From positions 43,375 to 107,374 of the forward strand of contig JASANZ010002248.1 of assembly GCA_030849805.1 (NCBI GenBank): DNA of 64,000 bases. Reading direction: 5' to 3'. Positions 18,787 to 29,000 of the stretch are shown one piece after another. The stretch's first letter is position 1. Each line of letters opens with the position of its first letter. Origin of the DNA: Sergeia podlipaevii. Lineage: Eukaryota; Euglenozoa; Kinetoplastea; Trypanosomatida; Trypanosomatidae. Both the position numbers and the translations under genes were made by a program. The notes beneath the pieces were generated by a model, which saw only the letters and a list, made by a program, of their open reading frames with translations, made no database searches and was not told the DNA's origin.

Positions 18787-20064
18787 TTAGCTACTGGCGT
18801 CATCGTCGTCCTCATCATATTCGCTACGCCATCCGCTGCTGGGTGCCCGCTCGTGGTAGCCATCCTCGTAGTACATACCGTATCCACCACCTCCGCCAGA
18901 ATACGGTGCATGCTGGCAGTCTTCGTCACTGTCGCCGTCGTAGCTCCCGCGCTCCACATCATACTTATTGTCTACATCGTCAACGTCCTCTGGGTAGTCA
19001 TTGCCGGAGAAATCTTCAGCGTTGCTGTCGTACTCATCGCCGTTTCTATGATCTGGATAACAGTAGAGATCCGCCTGTACCTCCCGCGTACTCTCCTCAG
19101 GCACAAAATAGGTGACAGCAGAGTTGACACCATCGCCGTACCCGCGCAGCATGTCCAGCAAAGTCTCGTCTGCTTCTTCCATCTCCCCCCATGCGGCGAC
19201 TGTAGCGGCAGCAATCGTTGATATCGTCGCAGACGCAGATGTGGGGCCGCCCTCTAGGCGCGGTGGCTTCAGGCAATACAGTGGGAGCGCAACGTCGCAT
19301 TCGTCACCAAGGTGAACACGCTGTCTTTTCCCTAGCGTGCGTATCGCCGCGAGAGCGTCTGCGCTTCTGCTTCTTTTATCTCCCCATGACTCACCGCCGT
19401 CTGAGATGATCAAGTCGTCAAAATTGAATTCGTCTTCCATCGCGCTCTCCCTCTCCGTTTCCCTATCCGCCTCAGTTTCCTCAGCACTATCACTGGCTGC
19501 TGCTGCAGCAGCATCACATGTTCTCTTGGTATCCAAGATGAACAAATCGTGCTCGTCATCCTCTTCTGTGCCATTAAGACTAGAGGGAAGATGGTTGACC
19601 GCATTCTCGCTGTCGGTCGCATAATGACAATCGATCATGACAACTGGACCTGTCTTTCGCAATCGGCGCACCGTGAGATACCTTTGCTGCTCCACGGGTG
19701 TCTTACCGGCTGTCTCCTGTGGACTACCACACGCCATCGCCTTTGTGGAAGTTGGCGCTGAACTAGAAGAACCCTCGCCGCCAGCTGTGCTACAAGACAG
19801 CCTTACTAAACGCCTAAATACCAATGATGTTGCGCTGGAGCTCTGTGCGGAGGTGAAGTGAATTGAAAATGGGGCAGCACCCATCTCATCGTAAGACCAC
19901 CGCAAGCGCACGTACGAAAGACTACCACTACCACTACATTCTCCTTCAGTAGAATTATCGTCATCACTAGTAGTTCTCGAGCGCTTTCGGGGCACGCGAA
20001 GGTACAAGGTTGGCTCTGCAGCAACAGCAGCAGCAGTGCCATTCGCCTCACCAGAGACGCTCAT
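18787..20064 (-). CDS. Iwr1/SLC7A6OS-like RNA polymerase II import factor, 425 aa
   Basis: Iwr1 binds assembled RNA polymerase II and directs its nuclear import. Two family hallmarks are present: an N-terminal TLYLRVPRKRSR (residues 18-29), like the 'ILRVKRKR' start of Iwr1, and the C-terminal signature EYDSNAEDFSGNDYPED at about 344-360, like 'DSNDENYYGNDYPDE'. An acidic YFVPEESTREVQ precedes the signature, as in the family. The middle is acidic and low in complexity (poly-Ala, Glu/Asp runs), and the tail is Asp/Gly/Tyr-rich. At 425 residues it is longer than yeast Iwr1 (about 350). The ATG at 20064 is the second codon of the open frame; the codon before it is GTG. Assignment rests on the two motifs. 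Confidence 0.72.
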   Translation of the reverse strand: MSVSGEANGTAAAVAAEPTLYLRVPRKRSRTTSDDDNSTEGECSGSGSLSYVRLRWSYDEMGAAPFSIHFTSAQSSSATSLVFRRLVRLSCSTAGGEGSSSSAPTSTKAMACGSPQETAGKTPVEQQRYLTVRRLRKTGPVVMIDCHYATDSENAVNHLPSSLNGTEEDDEHDLFILDTKRTCDAAAAAASDSAEETEADRETERESAMEDEFNFDDLIISDGGESWGDKRSRSADALAAIRTLGKRQRVHLGDECDVALPLYCLKPPRLEGGPTSASATISTIAAATVAAWGEMEEADETLLDMLRGYGDGVNSAVTYFVPEESTREVQADLYCYPDHRNGDEYDSNAEDFSGNDYPEDVDDVDNKYDVERGSYDGDSDEDCQHAPYSGGGGGYGMYYEDGYHERAPSSGWRSEYDEDDDDASS

Positions 20065-21751
20065 CACTGCTATATATGTATAACCACTACTAAACAGCTG
20101 TGTGTCTTTGACTGGCTAACAACGCTACTTTCCTTCCCTTTCTCTCTTTCTTAGATTGCCTGTTACCAACGTAACAAAAAAAAAAGTCAAATGTTGCTAA
20201 TAGTAAGCTCAACAACGGGAACAAAGTAAAGAAAAAAAAAAAGATTAGTTGATGTGCATTTCCCCCCCTTCTCTCCCTCTCTCGCACAAATAAAAATTCA
20301 TTTTTCATCTCTAAGAAAGCAATCCTAATATATATATATCAAGAAAGTGCTAAACAATACTGGTCTATCCCATTAAATTCCCCTGTCTTTGTTGCTGGTA
20401 GCATCTTCGCACATACTCAAAAGTACTCTGACCTATTATCATTATCCCATTCTATTTTTGCTCTCTTCCCAGTACGTATATATATGTATATGCGGACACA
20501 ATCAACAGATAAATCCCGAACGCACTAGTTTATGTTAGCTAGAAAATATGGGGTGATTGAAAGCAAAGAAGAAAAATAACAACTGAAGCAGCCCCAAGAA
20601 AAAAAGAAAAAAATAGTATCATCATTTATCATCCACAGCAAAAATGCTATACACCTTTTCTTCTCGCTCAATGAGTTTTTTTATGCTAGCGTACACATTG
20701 GCTTGCAAGAAGGAGGGTTTAGAAAAATGAAAGAGGAGGAGGTGAGCGGAAAAGCAGTCGGAAAGCACAAGTGAAGGCTTTTTTTAAGCTACAACGTATT
20801 AACCCTTGATCGTAGTATTAGAATATGCAACCTCCCCTCCCCTCTATTATACAGTACATTTTAACAGGCTGATTAGCCGCATAACACAATGCCAAACCCA
20901 AGCTCTCTCATTGCCTCTTCACGTCGCCCAGAGATGAACAAAGCAATAGATGATCAGCTAGGTGAGGTCAACATCTAAATAACAATAGACAACAGTTTCG
21001 ATTGCAAAAAAAAAAGAAGAAAATTTTTTTTTCGGTGTGTAGGTGCTTTCAGAATAGTAAAAGCAGAAACACTATTTACACAAAATACATATTATCAAAA
21101 GAAAAGCCCATTTCCTATTTCTAGCAACGAACCATCATTACCGACAAGCTGTAGATGAAATGAAAAAAAAAAGAACTATGTATATAAGAACCATTACTCC
21201 AAATTTAAAGATACGAGTTGGGAGAGTAGCGTTGCTGTCAAAAGACAACGTTCACTGTACAACGAAAAAAAGCACCTCTCAAAAGCATATACATATATTG
21301 CATAGGCGTCATGAGAAGAGCAGCAATAGCGATAATAATAACAAAGTGCTATGTTGCTGGCTACTTATAGAGTACTATTACTATATATTCACCTTTAAAA
21401 GATTGCAACGTCAGAACGATAAAGGAGGATATCAGTGTAGAGAGATCCAAGTCACTAAACAAGTGTTGAGGATCTCATTGTTGACGGTACGCTCAAACAA
21501 GCAAACAAACAAAATGCAAAGTGCAAAGGAGGAATAACGGCAGTAAAATATTTCTACTTATCCCACTTTAGCTGAAACACTGCGATAGGATCAGCTTGCT
21601 ACGCTCAAAACAAAATTTATTGAAGCAGCACATACGCGCACGCGCACTCACAGATATGCATAGATGTATATGTTAAACTAAGTCAAGCCCACAATATGCT
21701 CCTCCCCCTCCTCGACGCAGCACGCAATCTACATACCAGAAATCTTTACAG
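20065..21751. other. Intergenic spacer of about 1.7 kb
   Basis: Mostly the presumed 3' UTR of the downstream tetraspanin-like gene. Poly-A runs, (TA)n near 20330 and 20480. No frame with coding character on either strand; no RNA gene recognised. Confidence 0.55.
20160..20187 (-). other. Predicted spliced-leader acceptor for the Iwr1-like gene
   Basis: Minus strand: T-run of ten, then GTTACGTTGGTAACAG with the AG at 20161-20160, about 96 nt before the ATG. Confidence 0.5.
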
Positions 21752-23137
21752 TCAGCGAAAGAGTGCCAAGCAAAAGGATAGTGCAGAGGCGGTGAGTGCA
21801 AAAATGCAGGTGCTCATCATAAGACAAACGCTTACCGCAAATCGACTCTCCACCATTGCTGGTACTCTCCATGCGCACGCCGCACTGTGAACTGGGCCCC
21901 ACCCCCGCACCATCACTGCTCCTCCATTGTGAGTGAAAGTGGAGATGTCGGGGGTGACAAGGCTGCCAAGATGCACATCCTCTTCAACGGTATCACTTTG
22001 GCAAACATCAAACCGGCACTGTGCACTCACAGCGCTCGTCACATCATCGCCTTGCGCGTTCACGCAATTGCGATTGCCTAGTGTGATATAGCAGACCTTC
22101 TGCCATATCGGGTGCGTCGGATCTGCAAGGGCAGAGTCATCCACCAGTGTTGTATTGGTGTGGCAGCACGTTGACAATCCTGAACACCCAAATATTTCCT
22201 CCACTGAGCACCACTGCTCCTGCCGCTTTGGGATCGACGACCGGTACAAACGCATCCAGAGCTCCGCCACCGCACTTTGGATGGATATCGCCGGGATATC
22301 TCCATCCTCTTCAGCGCTGCTGTAGGATATGTTGGCAGAAAACGTACGGAAAAGGAAGAGGAAACTTGCGAAGGAGAGAAAGAAAAGAAAAAACGCAAGC
22401 ACAAGTGTGCCCTTCTTACGGTGAGGCCGATTGACCCACAAGCCAACGGTGCCAAGAATAATGGATGGAACGCCTAGCAGGAAAGTGATTCTATGGGCCA
22501 TCTGGATGTGCAGCGGGACAAGTGCGTTGTACAGCTGATGGTCTAGCATCCCCGCCAAGGCGCGCGCAGAGGCTGCCGAGGTTCCCTCCTTCACGAAATC
22601 TTCATTGGAAGGACCATTACGCTGTAGATCACCAGTGGTCGTCGTCGTGGTCGTCGTCGTCGTCGTCGCTAATTCTGAAGATGCGTAGAGGTCGCTGTAG
22701 CTAGCACGAGTAATGTACACCAACACACTCGTCACACCAACCAGAATAAGTGCAGCACACAGTATCATATGCATAGCGGCGACAAGCGGCACTTCCTCCA
22801 GCTTTCCTCCGGCAATCGTAAACGTCCGTGAGATACTGTCCTCTGGCCTCCCCAATAGAACTAATTCAATATCATCGTTTACATCATTCACAAAAACGGG
22901 CACCACGGAATCCATCTTTCCCCGCCGCGATGAGACAGAGGGCACACAAAGGTCTCGGCCTCTCGACGTATCGGAAATGTATTCATCTTCTTCGACCCTT
23001 TCCTTTCGAAAAGGGTAAATGCCTGTAACTGCTGTGTCATTCAAGTGACCCCGGGGGCTGTTTTCAAAAACATCGCGGGGGGAAAAGCGATCATGCTTGA
23101 AAGATTTTGACTGCAAACTATTCGCTTGATCCGGCAT
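21752..23137 (-). CDS. Tetraspanin-like four-span membrane protein, 461 aa
   Basis: Four hydrophobic segments at about 117-143, 215-237, 244-267 and 434-460. The last two flank a loop of about 165 residues carrying many Cys, including GCSGLSTCC at about 313-321, reminiscent of the tetraspanin large loop CCG motif. The loop between TM1 and TM2 (about 70 residues) carries a run of 11 Thr. The N-terminal 115 residues are polar. The neighbour at 24145-25164 has the same topology and a similar CSGYGVGRCC, so the two are probably diverged paralogues. A plasma-membrane or flagellar surface location is inferred. The ATG at 23137 lies 20 nt after a strong CAG acceptor; two codons upstream (GTG TGT) are open but contain no ATG. 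Confidence 0.7.
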   Translation of the reverse strand: MPDQANSLQSKSFKHDRFSPRDVFENSPRGHLNDTAVTGIYPFRKERVEEDEYISDTSRGRDLCVPSVSSRRGKMDSVVPVFVNDVNDDIELVLLGRPEDSISRTFTIAGGKLEEVPLVAAMHMILCAALILVGVTSVLVYITRASYSDLYASSELATTTTTTTTTTTGDLQRNGPSNEDFVKEGTSAASARALAGMLDHQLYNALVPLHIQMAHRITFLLGVPSIILGTVGLWVNRPHRKKGTLVLAFFLFFLSFASFLFLFRTFSANISYSSAEEDGDIPAISIQSAVAELWMRLYRSSIPKRQEQWCSVEEIFGCSGLSTCCHTNTTLVDDSALADPTHPIWQKVCYITLGNRNCVNAQGDDVTSAVSAQCRFDVCQSDTVEEDVHLGSLVTPDISTFTHNGGAVMVRGWGPVHSAACAWRVPAMVESRFAVSVCLMMSTCIFALTASALSFCLALFR

Positions 23138-23157
23138 ACACACACTTATACAGTTAA

Positions 23158-23177
23158 CTGCAAAGAAAAAGAAAAAA
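23158..23177 (-). other. Predicted spliced-leader acceptor for the 461-residue membrane protein
   Basis: Minus strand: TTTTTTCTTTTTCTTTGCAG with the AG at 23159-23158, 20 nt before the ATG. Confidence 0.65.
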
Positions 23178-23292
23178 TAAATATGTAGTGTCTCCTCTGC
23201 TGGTACCCTTATTGCTGCGTTCCGTTCTTACAATGCTTTATGTATGTTTACACCAAAAAAAAAAAAAAGGAAATGAATATAGTCTTGTGGTG

Positions 23293-23907
23293 ACTAAAAA
23301 TACTGTCGTTGCTTCAGCGTTGTGATTAAATATTTTTTTTTATGTACTCAAACAGGGAGAAACATAGATATATAAAGCTCTCCAAATACAAGAAGTGTGT
23401 TTACAGTGCTATTTTTCCTTAAAAGAGAGAAAAAGAAAGAAGAGGGGGGGGGAGGAGGGGGATCAAGTGTAAGCATACATGGGAGACAAAAGCATACTGT
23501 AAGTACCTCATCTGGCATCTTTCCACGTGTATACGGCAAGAGAGAGAATAGGGGAAGTGTCCCATAGTCATCATAGCGCTGCATATACGTTATATGTAGT
23601 GNCTAAAATACTGTCGTTGCTTCAGCGTTGTGATCAAATATATATTTTTTGTACTCAAACAGGGAGAAACATAGATATTTAAAGCTCTCCAAATACAAGA
23701 AGTGTGTTTACAGTGCTATTTTTCCTTAAAAGAGAGAAAAAGAAAGAAGAGGGGGGGGAGGAGGGGGATCAAGTGTAAGCATACATGGGAGACAAAAGCA
23801 TACTGTAAGTACCTCATCTGGCATCTTTCCACGTGTATACGGCAAGAGAGAGAATAGGGGAAGTGTCCCATAGTCATCATAGCGCTGCATATACGTTATA
23901 TGTAGTG
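23293..23907. repeat. Tandem duplication, two copies of about 306-308 bp
   Basis: Copy 1 spans about 23293-23601 and copy 2 about 23603-23907, joined at an undetermined base (n at 23602). The copies are nearly identical; differences are confined mainly to AT-rich stretches near 23325-23345 and the matching 23632-23652, and to one base in a G-run. Each copy holds a purine tract (about 23421-23461 and 23728-23768), which on the transcribed strand is a long C/T tract followed by TTTTAAG, a strong candidate splice acceptor. Confidence 0.9.
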
Positions 23908-24144
23908 GATTCATTTTGCACGTATTTTTGCAGTAGCAGTACCTAGTAAAGGAGATAACAAAAGAAGAAGAAGAAGAAAAAAAAGGCAAACAATTGTAAA
24001 GAAAAAAAAAAGCAACAAGAAATAAAGAGCCAGTCACACTTCACACCTGTAACACACGCAGTGATTGAAATCACTGCACATCAGCGTAAAAATAATAATA
24101 ATAATAATAGAGGAGAGAGAAAGACAGAGAGGATGCCTGCCGTA

Positions 24145-25164
24145 CTAATAAACAAAACGAATGTAATTAGCTGTTCTCTCCACACAGCAAGCATGGCACA
24201 TCGCCAATGCGCCATAGAAGAAGCAAGCTACAATCAACAGAAAGAAAAATACAGCCACGAAAAAGGAAAGACGACTAATCACCTTGGCGAATGGCAACTC
24301 ACAGGTCGTACTGTAATTCTCATTGGCCTGGGTGCAGTTAGTCGGACACACTATCTCGGGCCATGTGATTAACATTTTGCTAACCACATCGTATGTCAGT
24401 CCCTCCTTGTCAATCAGAAAGCACGGCTGCGGTTCACTCAAGAGTAGGCTTGGTCGCTGCAGTGTAGACTCAAGTGTGGCACTCACGCAGCAGCGACCCA
24501 CTCCATACCCAGAGCACTCCATTGCACTCTGCAATGCGCAAACAGTACTTGGGTACGCTTCCACTCCACCGACCCATACCGCTCGAGCTACAGTGCTGTA
24601 CCATCCCGCAAAGGAGCTCTCTTCCCGTGCTTCTGCAAAGGCAACAGTGGGCAACAGCGGACTGTAGTATCGAGTACTACTCTTATGAAGTACTGCCGCA
24701 CCAGCCCACGTTCCACAAAAAACGAGAGAGCAAGTCAGTAGAACTGCTGCGACGGAGGCGGTCCACAGTGGGTTGCGTCGAGCCGCGGTGGCAAAAACGC
24801 CTAAGAGACCAAGCAAAGCGATAACTACCGCAACAAGACGCAGAAAGGAGGTACCAAAAGTGGCACTGACAGCAGCTGGTGCACACACGTGCTGAAGTAA
24901 AGCACGCAATGGATGAAAAAACGAAAAAAATAAGAGAAACACTCCGCTCGCCACGATAGCCCAAGCTGACCAGCGCGCACCAGTGCGGACATATTTGCAT
25001 TCTGCCCTGCTTGTTACAGGTGCGGCGCCGTCGCCGCCTGTGAGAGGTTCAAGCACATCCGCTGTGTTCGTCCAGTCTGTGTTCTGGAACGCAGAGGGGG
25101 AGTAGGTATCCATTGGTTCCACACCAACCGGCATGATCGTCGGTCGTTGTGGTGTACTGTCCAT
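24145..25164 (-). CDS. Tetraspanin-like four-span membrane protein, 339 aa
   Basis: Hydrophobic segments at about 66-88, 107-127, 134-158 and 297-322. A Cys-rich loop of about 140 residues lies between the third and fourth, with ECSGYGVGRCC at 216-226, CPTNC near 273-277 and NCT/NYS N-glycosylation sites. Topology (short N-terminus inside, small first loop, large second loop) is that of tetraspanins, although the CCG motif is not exact. The short C-terminal tail ends in a Cys pair suited to palmitoylation (CHACC). The adjacent gene downstream encodes a similar protein, suggesting an old tandem duplication. The ATG at 25164 lies about 46 nt after an acceptor. Confidence 0.72.
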   Translation of the reverse strand: MDSTPQRPTIMPVGVEPMDTYSPSAFQNTDWTNTADVLEPLTGGDGAAPVTSRAECKYVRTGARWSAWAIVASGVFLLFFSFFHPLRALLQHVCAPAAVSATFGTSFLRLVAVVIALLGLLGVFATAARRNPLWTASVAAVLLTCSLVFCGTWAGAAVLHKSSTRYYSPLLPTVAFAEAREESSFAGWYSTVARAVWVGGVEAYPSTVCALQSAMECSGYGVGRCCVSATLESTLQRPSLLLSEPQPCFLIDKEGLTYDVVSKMLITWPEIVCPTNCTQANENYSTTCELPFAKVISRLSFFVAVFFFLLIVACFFYGALAMCHACCVERTANYIRFVY

Positions 25165-26072
25165 CTAGACCGTGTATATCAATTCGCTATATATATATAC
25201 TTGATTATTTCTAATTAAACATAAACAGAAGAGACAGAGACAGAGAGAGAAAGATATAGGAAAAGATAGAGGTGAGTATGCATTTGCGCATACGAGCAGA
25301 GGCTAATAGTGGTATGTAAACCTAAAGGGGCCAAACATGATGATAGAGAAGTTAATCATACGCAACCATTGTAGAGTGAAGGTATCATCAACAAAAAGAT
25401 AAGTATGTTTCATTGCAGCAAAAAAAGGAAAAAAAAATGATGATGATGACAATGATAACAATAGTAAAAAAGAAAGGAGCGGTGATGGGAGGGACGCAAT
25501 GCTCTGTGCTATAGCCCTATCACACTAACTATGGAGCGTCAAGAAGGAGAAGGAAAAAAAAAAAGCATGCCCGCTTAATACGCAACTTCCTCAATAGCCT
25601 AGCATTGCAAAAACTTCAGCTGTCATCGAACAAACAAACAAAAAAATGCAGTTAAATAAATACTTCAACTATCAAACGGATATCAGTAATCGCTTCTCTC
25701 ACAAACACATACATGTGATCAAAAAAAAAAAACTCATAAATTCTCTTTTCTATGTTCGCAAGCCCATGCAAGTGCTCAAGAGGTATTTTTGAGTAAACGT
25801 CCCTTTGGAATGGACGTTAACATCATGTATGGCGTTCAATCATCTAAAGCATATCTGATGGCGCCACACGTGCTCTATTTTTTTATCTTTATTGTTGCCT
25901 TGCTTGCTGTTTCAATACAAAAAAAAAAACATGCTCGTTGGTGGTACTATATCAAATATATTAACTTATCCAACCTCATCTGTAAACCGATCATTGTAGT
26001 AAAAAATATCTGTAAAGAAGGAGGAAAGAAACTAGAAGCTCCACCTCTATCCAGGCCGCTTTTCCCCATGAG
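25165..26072. other. Intergenic spacer of about 0.9 kb
   Basis: 3' UTR of the 1786-residue gene plus the acceptor above. (TA)n near 25185 and poly-A runs. No gene seen. Confidence 0.6.
25211..25260 (-). other. Predicted spliced-leader acceptor for the 339-residue membrane protein
   Basis: Minus strand: a CT-repeat tract (CTTTCTCTCTCTGTCTCTGT and on) leading to TTTAATTAG, AG at 25212-25211. Confidence 0.6.
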
Positions 26073-29000
26073 CTACATACCAGATGCGCTCATCTCTGCG
26101 GATTCGTTCCAACTAAACACAAACTTTTCCGCTTCTATTGCGTACGTCACCCGCAACTCCATCATGGGTCGCTGCAGCATCACCTCTAGCAAATTATACG
26201 GACGGTAGGGATTGGAGCTCGGTTGTGCTGCTGCTGCGCCTGATAGCATCTGTGACAAAGATGGTTGTATAGTGGCGGACTCGTCGACGGGAAACACGCG
26301 AACCACCATATAACTGTCGATAATGCCTGGCATATTGTACAGGTAAAAGCGTAGAAACACGCGAGAAGGAACACAACTGCCACACCTCTTCATCCGTGCG
26401 CTGAGACGCTCATATATGAGTTGGAGAATGTGTGATATAGTCGACGCGAGGCCACCTAGATACTTCACCTCGTCGGTTTCTATTTTATCTTCAATGGCTT
26501 CAGAAGAAAAGGAATAAAACGGTGCGCCATTGCCCTTCATGTTTTTGCCACTACTGCTGCTGCTGCTAGCGTCATTGCATAGCACAGGATCTGTTGGTCT
26601 GTCGATACCAAAAGACTGCACAACAGGGGAGACCATCCCCATGCTCAGTCGCATGTCCTTACGTGAGCGGTATGCCATCACCAGAGGCTGCGATGGGACC
26701 CCATACACAGTAAGCACTCCATCGGGGAGATGCCCATTGCCAATGTCATCCCTATTGCTCCCACCACTGATCGCGCCATGAGCGGAGAGAGGGGGAGAGG
26801 AGAAGGAAGTGCCAAAGCGCCGCAGCATAAGAGAAAAGTACGCAGACACAAGCGATCCACGCTTCTGCGCTCGCAGCTCGGTATCGTACACGAAGCGACT
26901 TCCGAAGCGACTTACAGTAGATTGCTTATACAAGTGTCGAGAGTGGTGCGGCAATATAACGCGGTAGCGAAGATCAAACACACGCTTGACGGTGCTACCC
27001 TCACCATTCTGGCCAGGAGGAGGAGTAGTAGCAGCAGCTCCGTTGAGATGGATAGTAGGTGCGGCATCCTCCTCACGCACAACAAGAGGGTTTCCCAGCA
27101 CGAATAGCCATGGAAGTGGGCGATACATAAATTTTCTGTGGCCTCGAGCCGCAAACGGGCCAATACCGTGCATAGCATTCAAGGTGGCCAGCCCTTCCGT
27201 GGCAGTGGCAATCAACTCTTGCGTCACTGAGCCACCTTCCGTTGTCGTCGTAGTGGCTGCCGTGGCTGCTGCTGCAACATCGTTGTTGTCACGTGTGAGT
27301 TGCTCAACTGCAAGTGAGCAGATACACTTTTGGAGAAATCCACGTGCCATTGCACGAGGGAGAATGCTATCCATCATGCTTGACTGCTCTGATTGCGAAT
27401 GATGAGACTGTATGGAAATAGAATCAGTCGATTCCCGATTGCCAAGAAACATAAGGGGGAAGCAGAAGTTCGTCCTCACGTAGTTGCTGCTGCACTGTTC
27501 AGCACTCCCTGCGTCTCCGGTGGCAACTGTAACTCTTTCATTTGGGGATTCTTGTGGAAGGAGATATAGAGTCGCATTGTAGCCCATATCTCCTTCGGGC
27601 AAAGAGATCATGGGCGCGACCTGCTCCACCACCATCTGGCGCAGAACTCTTCTGTTCTCATCGGGATCACAAAATGCTGGCTGTAACGCTGAGGCTGCTG
27701 CTGCTGCTGCTGCCAACTCAGCATCTCCGTCACCATTTGGAGAGGTCGAAGAGAAAGAAGGAGGGCAGCTTGAGGTCAGCATAGCACTCTGTAGAAAGAA
27801 AAGCATCGACATTATCGAAGACAGCACGTTGTCCTCGCCATAAAGGGGCACGTCATGCGGTGAAGCTGCAATACCATCATCCTCACACTTGGCAGTGCCA
27901 CCACCGCCACTCGCAGTCGTAGGTGCCGCTATGTTACCATCATTGTCTCCGTGCGAGCGTGCCATGTCAATAAGATGAGCACAGAGAGCGCTCGCGCAGC
28001 TGTGGGTAAGCAGTGGAAGCCGTTCAAAGTCGCACCTAAAGAGATTAGGCAGTGGTGGCATCGCGAGGCGGTTCAGTGTCCAGTCCTTATGCTGCATGCG
28101 CGCTCCGCACATTGGCGTCTTGTCCTTTCGGCACAACGTCACCTCCTTGTCTGGGTTAGATCCAAACAGCTGTCGAGAAGCAAAGGAAAACATCGCAAGA
28201 GGGAGCGATGAAGGCAGCACAGAGTGTGGAAGAGTGGGGAACAACTCGCTTCGTGTGGCATCAGACCATAATAGCAAGGAGGACCCTGCGGAGAGATGTA
28301 GAAATTTTGTAACACCTTCGCATGGTGAAAGTGCGGCCTCCGCGCATCCAAGCAGGCACATTTCCTCTGATTCTCTGTCAGGTGACACTTGTGGCGGAAG
28401 TGACATAGCCCCCAAATAGTGCACTGCGGACTTACACACAGCGCCTAGCATCTCTGTGTGCCTTCTCAATAGCTGCGTTTGCAGCTCGTGTCGTTCAGAA
28501 AGTACATCAAGCACGAGCTGCCGCTCTCGCTGGCGCCACGCCACTACATAAAGGTCATCGCACGACGGCCACTGTGGTGAAGCGATGGAGCGCAAAAAGG
28601 GTCTAAACTCGTGCAGAAGGCTGCGGGTAAAGTAAGACTCAGGACCAAGCGGAAGTCCAAGCGGCTCAAGTTTACTTGTTGTTCTGGGTCCGCTCCCCAT
28701 TGCGTCTGTCCCTGCAGCCGTAGCCGCCGCGACCTCACCCTTATTGTTGAGTAGCAGCAAATCACCCACAAAACCTCGCACAGCTGCCACCTCCGCAATG
28801 CCAGCTGGGATACACATCACATCCTTGTAGATTAACTTGTCACATTGATTCCGCAAGCGCGTCAGTTTATCTGATAATGATGATGATGATGATGAAGAAG
28901 AAAAAGAGGACGATAATGACGAGGTGGATCCTTGGGCGGCTGCAAAGAGGCCACTATCGAGTTCAAAAAAGAAAAGAATGGAGCTGCGATGATATATCTC

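Larger units (their letters stand above)
23138..24144. other. Intergenic spacer between the two tetraspanin-like genes
   Basis: About 1 kb, mostly occupied by the tandem duplication. Identical short frames in both copies are translations of the repeat and have no coding character. (AAT)n lies near 24091. Confidence 0.6.

Noticed and set aside
23348..24037. Two minus-strand frames with shared peptide sequence
   Set aside because: They are translations of the duplicated non-coding spacer.
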